Assembly: GCA_030407085.1 (NCBI GenBank)
Contig: CM059584.1
Location: 94,806,001-94,870,000 of the forward strand
Direction of reading: 5' to 3'
Length of the DNA: 64,000 bases
Origin: Trichopria drosophilae
Lineage: Eukaryota; Arthropoda; Insecta; Hymenoptera; Diapriidae
A program made the position numbers and the translations under genes. This document shows positions 52,658-63,964 of this stretch, piece after piece (positions within the stretch are counted from its first letter, which is position 1; every line of letters starts with the position of its first letter). Under the pieces are notes generated by a model. The model did no database searches. It was not told the DNA's origin and saw only the letters and a list, made by a program, of their open reading frames with translations.

Positions 52658-55383
52658 ATGGCTAACGGTCATGCGGAAATTTTCCAGATTAACTTGCATT
52701 ACTGCAAAGGTGCCTCAGCTCAACTTATGAGGGACCTGAAGGTGACGCATACAAAACCAGCCATGGCACTAATACAGGAGCCATGGTGCTACAAAGATCA
52801 GATTCGGGGCCTAAGGAGGATTGGCACAGTCTACGCCAGTGGACTTCATGAAATGCAGAGGGCATGTGTAGTTCTTAAAAACATAGACGCTGCCCTGTTA
52901 CAAGAATTCTTTACTAGAGACCTGACTTCGGTCAAAGTCTCTCAGGGAATAGGGAAAAGGAGCTTGGTGATTTCATCAGCCTAATTTGCGCATGATATGG
53001 AAACTCCTCCGGAGGAGCTTACTAGGTCAGTCAGGTACTGTGCAAATGCATGCCTTGATCTCCTCATTTGATGTGATACAAATGCTCACAGTACTCTGTG
53101 GGGGAGCACCGACACAAATGAGAGAGGGGAGGCCCTCATGGAATACCTGATATCCACTAACATCGAAATTTTGAACGAGGGACTTGAGCCAACGTTTGTA
53201 ACGGCAAACAGAAGAAAGGTACTTGATCTCACTCTATGCAGTCGAGGCTTGCGTGAGGCTATCCAGGAGTGGAGAGTTTTTGATGAACCCTCGCTCTCGG
53301 ATCACAAACTGATTCGGGCCAAACTTGAACAGTTTAACCCTGTAGAGAAATGGTCCAGAAATCCAAGAAGCACGAACTGGTACGGGTTCAGAGAAAGTCT
53401 GCAGGACAGGATTAGGGGCTTCAAAGGAAAATATGGAGCGAAAAACGATCTTGCGTACACAGAGGTCTTTCTTAAGGGAGCCGTGATGGGATACATCACG
53501 TAGCCGAAAAGCGGCGAGGAGACTATTTAATCAAGCAAAGAAAGCTGATACAGCAGAAGTCTGGACGGCTTACAAGGATAGGTTGAAAGCCAACAAAAGG
53601 CAAATTAGAGAGTCTCAGATAAATGCATGGATGGAGTTCTGTTTGGAAACAGAGAGTATACCATCTACTGCAAAATTAGCGTAAATACTATCCAAAGGAA
53701 ATGATGGTAAACTACGATTTATCAAAGGAGAAAATGGCGAGTTTGCCAAATCTCCGAAGGAAACCCTGGAAAGGTTGTATACAAGCATTTTTCCAAGCAT
53801 TAAACTGGGATCGAACAGTACCCCCGGGGAGCCTACTACGAGTAGAGGGAGGCACTGGGGGATCGCTGCCCAAGTTGTAAATCCAAAAAAGGTTCTAAGG
53901 GTGCATGGGCCTTTGAGGCGTTCAAGTCGCCGGGACCGGATGGCATATACCTGGCCCTCCTTCAGGAAGGCCTAGGGACTTTCGTGAGACCATTGACTGA
54001 ACTTCTTCGGGAGTGCATTGCGCTTATATACATACCCAAAGAATGGGAGAAACCACGAGTTTCGTTTATACCGAATGTTGGAAACGGGAACTACGTGGAG
54101 GCAAAGAACTACAGACCGATCAGCCTAACATCTTTCTTATTAAAATTATTGAAAAGATTGGTTGAGAGGTATCTGATAGAAGGTCCTTTGCCACGCTCAC
54201 CTCTTCGTGGTGAACAGTACGCCTACCAGCCTGGCAAATCTGCTGAGTTGGCACTGTCAGCCGGGGGCTTTATAGAGAAGCAACTCAGTACGAAGGGAAC
54301 GTGCATCAGTACCTTCCTAGATTATGAGGGTGCTTTTAACTGCACCTCCGTGGAAGTGATATGGAAAGGAGCGGAAGAACATGGGATGCCCAAGGAACTC
54401 ATAAGATGGATCGTGAGCTCCCTTAGAAAAAGTATATTCATACAGAATAGCAGGGCACCCTAGTGGAGGGGATGATCTCTGAGGGTTGTCCTCAAGGTGG
54501 AGTTTTGTCCCCACTTCTTTGGAACCTGGTAGCTGACAGTTTGATCAGGAAACTCAACGATAGCGGAATCTATGCAATTGGATATGCGGACGATATTGCT
54601 ATCCTCAATAGAGGCAACTACGAGGAAGTTTTGCAGTCCAAGAAGTCCTGAGAATTGTGGATAAATGGTGCAATGAGAAAGCGCTATCGATACAACCTGA
54701 AAAAATTGCCCTCATCGCCTTCTCTAGAAGATATATGATCAAACAATTCAGGGAAATGGTGATTGGCGAGAAGCAGGTGCCATGTGCTAGCGATACCAGA
54801 TATCTTGGAGTAACCCTGGATAAAAAGTTAAACTGGAATGGTCACCTGGAAGACAAATATCAGAAAGCAATTGCCACTTAGGAGAACTCTTGGTAACAGT
54901 TGTGGTCTAGGACCGAAACAGCTGCTCTGGTGCACCAACAGATTGTGTTACCAAGGATTACCTATACCGCGCTAATGTGGTGGCACAGAACAGAAAAGAC
55001 CCAAGTTCAACAAAAATTGAACAGGGTACAGGCTATGTTCCTCAGGGGCATTTGCTCAGTAAGGAAGAGTACACCAATAGCCGCAATGAGGTCCCTTTTG
55101 GGCTTACCGCCCATGGCTCAGGCAGTAAAATGCGAAGCCAGCAGAACCGTGTATAGACTCAAGTGCTTGGGAAGTTTGACAGGTGAAAAAGATTGGTTTA
55201 ACCAGAGGGCTGGAAAAATAAATCAGCAATAACCAGAAACGGCATCATCTGGTTCACAGATGGGTCCAAAACGAACCAGGGTGTAAGCGCAGGATACTGC
55301 GGAACGAAGCTGCGAGAGAACTTTTCCCTCAAGCTCAACAAATTTAACACTGTTTTCGAAGGAGAGGTGGCGGCTATCCTCAA
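52658..55383 (+). pseudogene. LINE B ORF2: endonuclease, RT, start of RNase H
   Basis: The ATG at 52,658 starts IFQINLHYCKGASAQL and MALIQEPWC (APE endonuclease, catalytic N and E). An internal deletion near 52,985-53,075 removes part of that domain. It continues CDTNAHSTLWGSTDTN, VLDLTLCS and EPSLSDHKLI. RT blocks: YRPISLTSFLLKLLKRLVER, AYQPGKSAELAL, motif A STFLDYEGAFN (54,310-54,345), CPQGGVLSPLLWNLVADSLI and the catalytic YADDIAIL (54,580-54,603), then thumb YLGVTLDKKLNWNGHLE. RNase H begins IWFTDGSKTNQGVSAGYC and FEGEVAAIL, where the MITE interrupts. At least six frame changes are present. Confidence 0.75.
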
Positions 55384-56005
55384 CCCATTAACGTCCAAAT
55401 GCACAGAAAAATTACACGAACTTTAACGCTTATTTCCAGTAAGAAATAAATTTCGAAAAAATCATACTTACCAGATTCTACCATTTTCGGGGTCGCTTTT
55501 TCGAGTGGTGAAGAGAAAATTGTAAAAATTCAAAATTTATCTATGATTTTAGCATATATAATAAAAAAACAAGTATTTTTCAGGGCGCATTTCTTACAAA
55601 TATCGAGTTTTCGATACAATATCGTGTTTTGAAAGAGCTAAAATATATTAGAAGCGTGCACTCGATAGTTGTACTTGAAAACTACACTGGTATATATTTT
55701 AAATTTTGCGATGTTAAATCCAAAATAGCCACCGCCATTCAACAACGAATTTCTATTTAAAATTGAACAATTTTTTTCTTCAAAACCACACTTTAATACA
55801 AAATTTCTAAGGACCATTTTGTTTTAGAGTGAGTCAAAGATTACCCTCGAATTTTTTCGAAATGTTTTGTTACAATTTTAATTTTTTCGAAAATTTGAAA
55901 AACCTAAATTTTGAAAAATGTCAGTTGAATAATCTAAAAACATTTTAGGGCATTCTTCATCCAATTCTAAGACATTTTTGTTCTGTGCATTTGGGCGTTG
56001 ATGGG
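55384..56005. mobile_element. piggyBac-like MITE, 622 bp
   Basis: The ends are CCCATTAACGTCCAAATGC and its inverse (two mismatches), continuing ACAGAA. Flanks are TCAA (55,380-55,383) and TTAA (56,006-56,009), so a TTAA duplication with one mutation. RNase H sequence reads through cleanly when the insert plus one flank is removed. The interior is AT-rich and non-coding. Confidence 0.85.
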
Positions 56006-56009
56006 TTAA

Positions 56010-56460
56010 GTGTGCCGAGACCCTCATGGAGAATGAAGTGACAAAACGATATGGATATGCTCAGATAAACAAGCCGCATTGAGAGCGTTAGACAATTCAG
56101 TCGTCAAATCAGCTTTAGTCAGAGATACAAAGACCTGCCTACCTACGTAACCTGGCTACAAGAAATCAACTCAGCCTAACCTGGATACCAGGCCATATGG
56201 GTTGAAAAGGAAATAAAAGAGTGGATACCCTGGCCAAGTCGGGAATATTTAATGAAACAGACTTGACTGGGAGTGTGGAATTGCCATTTCAAGAAGGACT
56301 CAACCTGCTGGAGAGACAAATTGAATACCAACAGGTTAGAGAGTGGATTAAAAACAAAGAATGCAACCATGGGTCGGTCTAGGACTGGTTCGACGTTATG
56401 GAACATCTGATTCCAAAGGTTTTGGAATCTGGATCATAGCGCAAACCGTAAGGAGAAAGG
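56010..56460 (+). pseudogene. LINE B RNase H, 3' part
   Basis: Continues the RNase H: CAETLMENEVT, then ICSDKQAALRALDNSVVKSA (the catalytic SD box), LVRDTKTC, and, frameshifted, PGYQAIW where a WIPGH-type motif is expected. Sequence beyond it is degenerate. It stops at about 56,438. Confidence 0.65.
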
Positions 56461-56470
56461 GACATAATTG

Positions 56471-57131
56471 CCGATAAAGAAAATATCTAATTCCAGTATA
56501 AAGAGTAACTGCTGATTATTGGATTGTATGGTTAAACGAAGATGAATGGGAGGCAGGGAGCATTAAATGACAAAATCTAATGGTGGTACTCAAAACTAGG
56601 TAGAAGGGATCAACCTGGTGTAAGTGTAAGGGAACCAGTTAATAAAGATAGCCTCCGTGAATCATGGGTAAGCTACTTTCAAACGTCGGCAACGGGCACA
56701 GTTAGAATTAGGCAGCATGAGCAACCTAGACTGAATGCATGGGAGTCAGATAAAGAAGATAGCCTCCGTGAATCACAGGTACGACACTTCTAAAACATCG
56801 GAACTTGGGTCGATTTAATTAAGAGGAACAACACCACGGGCTTTTGAGAGATGTTGTTCTAGTGGCTTGAGGACGGATAAAGACGGAAGCACGTCAACCT
56901 TGTGGGATGGCAATTAAGGGGCGGAATGCAGTACTCATACTTACTTGTCGAATGATATTCGCTGAGGTTTCGAACTGCAGGGAAGAGTGATACGACGAGA
57001 GTCTGGTTCGACGAATGCCGAGCGACGAACTTTTCCAAGCTTCTAAGGTTGACGGCAGGTGATGGCGACTGGTATACTACACTGGACCACTACGGGTGAC
57101 TGGCTAATTAATCAGGGTACGGGCCCTCTTT
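56471..57131. other. LINE B 3' UTR and flank
   Basis: Non-coding. Direct repeats AGATAGCCTCCGTGAATCA lie 109 bp apart (about 56,648 and 56,757), each followed by a diverged copy of the next 50 bp. A poly(A) or simple tail was not found. Confidence 0.45.
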
Positions 57132-57653
57132 TGTAGTGGCCCGAGCAATATCTTGGGCGGAAATTCGTAAAATATAAATAAAAGGGCCGTGCGTAAGGGC
57201 CAATGGAGGTCTTTCTTGAAAGGGATCGAGGTGCCCGGAAAAGCGGCAACGGAGAGAGCGGCATGAGCGAGCTTGTCGTCGAGGTAATGCGAGTACAAGT
57301 TATTATTATTTATAGCTGTTCCGTAAAGAACTACAGTTAGGTGAAAAAAGAGGATTCGGAGCAAACATAAATTAAAGCACAAGTGCGAGTTGTATTAAAG
57401 AACACTTTATTCCTTGTTTCCAAAAAACACCTAGAAGGCCGAGTGCCGCAACTTAGTCAATTTAACCGATATACAAAATGCGGAGAAATAATGGAGCTTC
57501 TCGAGCGAGCGTTAGCGGAAGACTAAACACGCGACTCGACTTTTCCGGAAAAGCCGCGGAATAATTAATACGGTATAGACGGCGCAACAATTTAACCGCG
57601 AATCGCGAACCAATGAATACTCGACACGCGTCCAGCGGGCACAATACGCAGCA
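57132..57653 (-). repeat. 3' LTR of BEL/Pao element (about 522 bp)
   Basis: On the minus strand the LTR probably starts TGCTGCGTATTGTGCC, directly after the purine run AGGGCGGGCGGGA (likely polypurine tract), and ends GGCCACTACA at 57,132. It holds an AATAAA poly(A) signal on the minus strand near 57,412. Boundaries are inferred from TG...CA and the purine tract, because the partner LTR is outside the window. Confidence 0.6.
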
Positions 57654-57729
57654 TCCCGCCCGCCCTGAAGCACCTAAGGGGGAAGCTTCAGAGATCGTAA
57701 CCCCTGATTTGGTAGTTGGGTGCAACCCG

Positions 57730-58015
57730 ACATAGAAACTCGATCTACCTCGGTTATTTGATGGAGTTTGGCACTTCTACATCGTGACGTTCTACCGGAA
57801 GGCGCGCTAGTTTCGGCAGAGGTCGGTCTAAAATGGTCGTCGCAGTGCGAATTGTCACGACGCGAATGAGCCCATCTGTTCCTGGATGGCACTAAATGAC
57901 CCGACCAAGCAACCATCTAGTCGGCGGCGTATTATCATTCCGAATGAGGACCAATTGCCCTACGCGAATAGGATCAACGCGAGTACGCCACTTGCTTCGC
58001 TGTTGAAGGGAACTT
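57730..58015 (-). pseudogene. BEL/Pao pol C-terminal DUF5641-type domain
   Basis: Minus strand: RVGQLVLIRNDNTPPTRWLL, GRVI then a stop, CHPGTDGLIRVVTIRTATTI and LDRPLPKLARLPV. This matches the domain following integrase in BEL/Pao polyproteins. One internal stop is present. Confidence 0.75.
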
Positions 58016-58044
58016 ACGAAGTCCAGACTCCATTTTCTCCATAA

Positions 58045-58640
58045 CTACTCGCGAATTTGTTGAAGCACGTGCCAGCGATTTAACCGATTAGGGTTCAAAT
58101 TAAGCACCGACGGTTCCGCGATTCCCCGAGACACTAGGCAAACAAATATCGCAATGTATGCGGAATGCGATTTTTTGCCTCGACTTGTCGATTCTCGCAC
58201 AGAGAGCGGTCCGGCATAATCCACTCCCGTATGCTGAAATGCATATTCCGGCTTAGTCACACGTTCCCTTGGGAGATCGCCCATGAGTTGGGTGATTGGT
58301 TCGGCTCGTAACCGAGCACACATGACGCACTTCGCTAGCACAGAGCGTACTAAGACTCGAGCGCGAATCAACCAAATAGACTGACGTAGGAGTCTCAAAG
58401 TTAACTGCAATCCTCCGTGGAGACACTTACGGTGAAAGTACTTGATGAGTAATCGTACCAGCGGATGGTCCATGAGGATGAGAGGATGCTGAAACTCATG
58501 AGAGAAGTCTGAGTGTCAGTCGACCACCCACTCGAAACATTCCGGAACCGTCCATGATTGGAGTAAGTGATGAGAGGACGTGCCCTTTGAACAACGGTTT
58601 GCCCGCAGTCATGTCAGTCATTGAGTCGGCAACGTTTGTC
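58045..58640 (-). pseudogene. BEL/Pao integrase (partial)
   Basis: The zinc-binding HHCC region reads HPLVRLLIKYFHRKCLHGG and VLAKCVMCARLRAEP. The core begins FQHTGVDYAGPL with its first catalytic Asp. The rest of the core, with the second Asp and Glu, is deleted: after GKKSHSAYIAIFVCLVSR the frame jumps to the end of the domain (LNPNRLNRWHVLQQIRE). Integration function is therefore lost. Confidence 0.75.
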
Positions 58641-58719
58641 GCTGTATTTGCCTGAACAGTACCTTTTTTGCTTTTTTGAATTCATCCTAGCTGATTGACG
58701 ACCCACTACCTGTGAGTTC

Positions 58720-60480
58720 CTCTAGAACGGGATTCGTATTAATGTCTCACAAATTTACGAGTGTGGTGGTTTCTGATGAGACGTCGTCAAGATGGACATT
58801 CACGTCGGAAGACCAGCGATATGATTCGAGTGATAGCCAGTGCGGGCCATGCCACCATAACGACGAGGATACCAAATCGCGTGCCGATGCTCCACGCGAA
58901 GCAATATTTGCCGGATTTTCTTCGGAAGGGACGTGTCGCTACCTAGTTCCCGGCAGGGAGATCTGAATCTTTGCCATTCGGTTGGCGACGAATACATCGC
59001 GAGTATTCGGATTGCGTTGTAGCCAGGCCAGCACTATCGTGGAATCGGTCCAGCACGTATACAATGCTCGCGAGTAGGCAGCAATATCGTGCAGAGCTAC
59101 TAGGAGTGGCGTGAGATGTAGCGCTCCGCACAGTTCGAGTCGCGGAATGCTCTGGGTTTTGATAGGAGCCACGCGAGCTTTACTCGCCACGAGCGATACC
59201 CGAACGTTTCCATCTTCGTCAACGCATCTCACATACACCGCGACGGCGTACACAAGCTTGGACGCATGCGCAAAACCGTGCATTGTGATGGAGGCAGAGT
59301 CCGCGCTTTGAGCCGTCCATCGGGGTATAGAAATGCTGCGTAAAAAGGTGAAATCCTCATACATCTCGGTCCAGAGGACCGTGCACTCATCGGGGAGCGG
59401 ATCATCCCACGCGACCGGTAATCGCCACAAATCTTGCATGAAGATCTTGGCTCGAGTGATTACTGGAACTATCCAGTCTAGAGGATCGTACAATCTGGCA
59501 GTGAGCGAAGACACTAGGTGCTTTGTAATTACGGGAATGGGGAACAACTCCACCTTATAGGTAAACGAATCCTTGAGTGGATTCCACGACAACCCCAATG
59601 ACTTGATGGAAACTTCTTCGTTTGTAACCGAATTCCACGCTAAACCGTGATGGGAACTGTCCATATCGTGTAGCAAGGATTCGTCGTTACTTCCCCATTT
59701 TCGGGGTACAAACTGTCCTTTAGCCAGCAACGCGCACAGTTCGGTCCGCATTTTAACTAGCATGGACCTACTGTCCTCACCGAACAAACAATCGTCTATG
59801 TAGACGGATCGTTGCAGAATTGCAGCGCCTAAAGGCCACGCCTGTCCCTCGTCCCTCGTGAGTTGCTGAAGCACTCTCAATACCAAGTACGGCGCACAAG
59901 ACGTGCCGTATGTCACGGTACTTAATTGGAACTCTTGAGCCTGTTCTGTACTACGAGTTTTCCATAAGATCCGCTGATAGTCCCGATCTCGTCGATCCAC
60001 CAAAATCTGGCGGTAAATTTTATCGATGTCGGCACAGTAGACGTACCGATGAGTGCGCCATTGCGCTAAAATAATGAAAAGTTCGGGATGCAATTTCGGG
60101 CCTATTAAGAGGTGAGAGTTAAGCGACGTGAAATTTGTTGTGAGCGCAGACTTGTTGAACACGACCCTTAACTTCATGGTAACGCTATCAGGCTTTAGTA
60201 TCGGGTGGTGAGGAAGGTACACCACTTGTGACTCCTTCTCGAGTGGAGGCATTACCCGTTTCATATGCCCGAGATCTTCATACTCGTGAATGAAAGCCGA
60301 ATATTCTTGGGCTAAAGCGGGGTAAAGCTGCTCGATAGGTTCGTCAGGCTGGCCCTTGATCAAGCCATCGAGCATGAGGGTTCCATATACATCGGCTCCA
60401 AGTATGAGATGGATAGGTTCCTGTGATGAGGGCTGCTCATCGGCGTGCTCGAGCCCTACTAGATGGGGTCAGATCAGATC
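58720..60480 (-). pseudogene. BEL/Pao protease end, RT and RNase H
   Basis: Starts at about 60,540 with the protease-RT junction (EALVLKRLTSYVPRVSW, then a stop, PHLVGLE, ILGADVYG). The 478-codon open stretch 60,375-58,939 holds RT: KLRVVFNKSA, YCADIDKIYRQILVD (motif A), TYGTSCAPYLVLRVL, catalytic YIDDCLFG, then SLGLSWNPLKDSFTY, LYDPLDWIVPVI and the RNase H-like HGFAHASKLVYAVAVYV, SIPRLELCGALHL, CWTDSTIVLAWL. A frameshift near 58,945 is followed by HVPSEENPANIASRGAS and LWWHGPHWL. The internal ATG at 60,375 is not a true start. Confidence 0.85.
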
Positions 60481-60544
60481 ATGCCAGGAAACCCGAGGGA
60501 CATAGCTAGTCAAACGTTTTAACACCAGGGCCTCGATCTGAAAA

Positions 60545-62465
60545 CTCCTCCCTCCTCACTTGGAGTTTACGAGAATTGACGCGGTTGTAGGTAATGCAGC
60601 GCACAGTCCGAATTCCGAGAGCACACACCACCGATTCGGCAACGAACGATCGCGTCGACCTGTGGCGGATACCGCCTCTTTAAAAAATACGTACGGAAGC
60701 CGATAACTATTACTAATCTATCGGGAAAATATAAGTCATAAAAGTGGCAGGAATTTGTCACTCGAAATCATTTTTCAATTCCGAATTATTATCCACTAGT
60801 ATCCGGAAAATATATTGAATTAAAGTGGCAGAAATATTGCACATTTTATAATTTAAATTTGAACCAGAAAAATAAATATTTAAATGCCCTTCCGAGTATT
60901 TTCTGGAAATAAGGAGAATCCGATCATTTAAATGTTTCAAATTAATTTTTCGTTACTAGAGCATTTAAGAAATTAATTTGATTTTTTTTAGCGAGATCGG
61001 CGAGATAAGAACCGCGTTCAATTGAGTGCAACCGGCACACCATAATTATGCTATGGGACCTCGTAAAATTTATTCCAGAGCAATATAAGCACAAAACTAT
61101 TTGACAAATTACGAATACTCGTTTTATAAGATATTAAATTAAAATTTAATTTTTTTGGCCTGCAACAGAGGCACGAGAAACTATGCATCTTTGGTACGAG
61201 GAATTTTTATAGAATCTGTAGGAGATATCATAAAAATTCATATATTAGGAGATCTCAACTGTAATATAATAGAACATAATTTTTTATCGTTAAAAATTAA
61301 TTATCTTAATTCTATAAGGTTTTATATTATCCTTCTAATATGAAGAGATAAGAATGCATTTTTTAAGCTAAAAAAGTCGAATTATGTTCTTTTTAGTAAA
61401 TTAAGGTATGAGGCATGTTAACCCCTCTTCCGAACTTTTGCCCAATCAAATAGGCCCAAAATAAGTACAATACGGATAGTACAGGGTATAAATAAGCGAC
61501 CTTTCCAATATAGTCACTCTAATGTTCTTTTCGATCGCAAAAATATATTCGTCGACATTTTCCTGGTCACGAATAAATCAAAAGACGTAAGCTTCACCAG
61601 AGGACAACATTGTTTGGATTGGAAAGCTCATAAGGATCGGCTAGTACTGCAGCATCCTTATATTGGTCTTGGCTCTTCCGCAGCATCATCTGGAGCTGGA
61701 ATTAAAACACCATCTAGGATTTTGGACTAACTTTATACTCATCCTTTTTCAGTCCTTATCAGGGTTACTTCATATAATTTTTTCCACAGCTTCCGACGCA
61801 TCTCTTCAGGTTCAGTTGAGTTGAGTGCAGTCTCTTCACTTCTATCGATTGCTACAGCACGGATTACATACCGCCTGTTAGGCGCTGCTACAGGGCAACA
61901 TAAATCAAAGGAGGTCTACTATAATCGGTGATTGCCACCCGTGTGGTAGGCAACCGGTACTTCAAGTTCTGCATACTGTTGCCGCCTGTTGGCTGGCTCG
62001 CTGCTACACATTTTTATAACTTAAGCCGCCTGCTGGGCAAGGCTTATTAGAGTCAGTGCTTCGCGTGTAACTTAATTTATTTTTGTTATTTTTTATACTT
62101 CAGTATTTTTAGTTAAAAAAACACAAAACGGCATAATCGCGCCAAACGTCTCCGTCTGATAAATGTTAAATAAGTTTTCTATATGATTAATTTTTGTTAA
62201 ATATATTTTTTTGGTATCTGTTAAACTATCCTTCGTCTCAAAGTTGTTTGCCTGTAGACGAGCATCGCAACAGGGTAGCGGCATTGCAAGGAGCCGTCTT
62301 AATTCATTCTCAAAGTGCATTAATTCCGAATTGTAATCTTTTATATTACAATTATTCGAATTTCCGCTTGGGATATTTCTTTGGCTTTACTTGTTTTCCG
62401 GCTCTCCATAAGAATGCGGCTATGAAGATTCGATATCGTTAAAAACGCTATCATTCGAACTACAT
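60545..62465. other. 1.9-kb AT-rich interruption of BEL pol
   Basis: No BEL protein is encoded here although protease sequence lies on both sides. The sequence is AT-rich with two diverged direct units around AAGTGGCAG(g/a)AAT(t)T near 60,745 and 60,825. 61,830-62,060 has several CCGCCTGTT(A/G)G motifs. No TIR, LTR pair or target duplication was resolved, so the nature of the insert is unknown. Confidence 0.5.
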
Positions 62466-63964
62466 AGTTATATTTTGTAAATTAACACACATAACTAAAG
62501 ACCCTTGATCGAGAAGGGCCCGTACTTCCACGGTCCGAGCCAAGGACCCCACCAACACGTGTGCCGTGGCCAACAAAATTCCTCTCGTGCCCGTAGATGA
62601 GCCTATAGAAGTGCATAATGTCTGTACAACATTGGAATCTCTGCCAGAGTTTGAACCCGTGGTATGACTCATGGCGGGGTGTGGGGGGGGGGGGGTCCTT
62701 GCAGAGAAGCATGTGTAGACATATGTAGTAAAGTATGGTGTTTCCCACCACACTGATAACACGTCTTATCGCTCATACAATGAGAAGCCAAGTGCATCGA
62801 ACCTAAACAATTTATACACAATTTTAATTCTTTAGTCCGCTTGAGCCTCCCCGTGGGCTCTAAAGTTTGAAACGCATTACACTTATAAATCGAATGCTTT
62901 TGCTTACAGAGTGGGCATGATCCTTGCGCTACAGCGACTACGTGGGACGTAACTATATTAGATTTGCCCGGGTACGCGGATTTCTTTGTCGAAACGGACG
63001 AAAAATAGCCCAAGGTTGGGCACGCTTCTAAACTCTGGATACGCGTGGATAAAAATTTGTCGAGAACCGAAAAATGCGGAAACTTGACAGTGTCATCCAA
63101 CTGCAACTCCCACGCACGACGAGATGCTTGGTCGCATTTGGATAAGACAAGGTATACTAACATGTCACTGACTCCGTGCATCCCGGGTGTGTGGTTGGCC
63201 GCTGGCGTAGTCACGTGCGAAAATCGTCTTTCGGATTCGTGCGATGACCCGATTTCGAAGAGCTCGAAGCGATTCGGTGGATTCCTGTTTAACCGCGGGC
63301 AACGGTAAAAGTGCGTTCAAATAAGCCGATACGATAGCTCGTATATTGTCGTATCAAGAAACGAGTAACGCCCACGCAGTCGCATAGCTTTCTGGCACGA
63401 AGACTATATTTTTAAGCAGATCGTTTGGCTCTCCCGTGAGAGCCGAGAGCAGAAAATGCAATTTTTGAATTGAATCTGGAGACTGATTTTTGTCAATTAA
63501 AGACTCGAAGTACGCGCCAAATATAGCCCACTCTGTATATTTACCCGAGAATGTTGGCAGCTGTATCTTCGGAAGATGAGTCAATATCGTTGATCCTGAA
63601 GCAGCAGTAGCGGTTGTATTGATTGGCGGAGAATAGCAATGGCAGCATCATCTAAGAGTGAGGCAACGATATCCATAATTTCCGAATAGATTCCTTCATA
63701 GGTTGCATATTTGGTTGTTTTTAAATACTGCGACACTTCCGCTTCTTCTTCATCATCTTCCAGAGGAACACCCACTAACTGAGGGTGAAGTGTTTGGCAG
63801 GACTCCCAAAGATCGTGCACATATTGCTGACGAGATCGCAGAACGGTAGCCGACGGCAGTTTTCTGGCAAATTCGTGAAACGCCGCCAGTTGACGTTCCA
63901 GAAATCCAAAATTACTTTCCTGAGCTCTCAGCAATTCCCCAAAGGGTAACTTTTTTGGAGGCAT
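62460..63964 (-). pseudogene. BEL/Pao gag and protease start
   Basis: The ATG at 63,964 starts MPPKKLPFGELLRAQESNF, a gag N-terminus. A frame change near 63,590 leads to the DUF1759-type segment LPKIQLPTFSGKYTEWAIF. A further frame (63,214-62,669) holds LEACPTLGYF and three zinc-knuckle-like motifs: CPLCKQKHSIYKC, CINCLGSMHLASHC and CYQCGGKHHTLLH. After a G/C homopolymer at 62,683-62,694 the frame shifts and the protease starts with VEVRALLDQGS (catalytic Asp), where coding breaks at 62,465. Confidence 0.8.

Larger units (their letters stand above)
51690..56470 (+). mobile_element. R1-like (I-group) LINE B with MITE insert
   Basis: Layout: 5' UTR (51,690-51,970), ORF1 remnant (to 52,650), ORF2 with APE endonuclease, RT and RNase H (52,658-56,460), a piggyBac-like MITE at 55,384-56,005, then a likely 3' UTR (56,460-56,940) with a repeated AGATAGCCTCCGTGAATCA motif at about 56,648 and 56,757. 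It is related to LINE A in every shared region but not identical. Several frameshifts; inactive. Confidence 0.7.

Noticed and set aside
55384..56005. Part of the LINE B coding region
   Set aside because: AT-rich, non-coding, bounded by TIRs and TTAA-type flanks. RNase H continues only after it is removed.
62669..62700. G/C homopolymer as a programmed frameshift site in BEL gag-protease
   Set aside because: The run at 62,683-62,694 does coincide with a frame change, but the whole copy is full of frameshifts, so slippage mutation or sequencing error is the simpler explanation.
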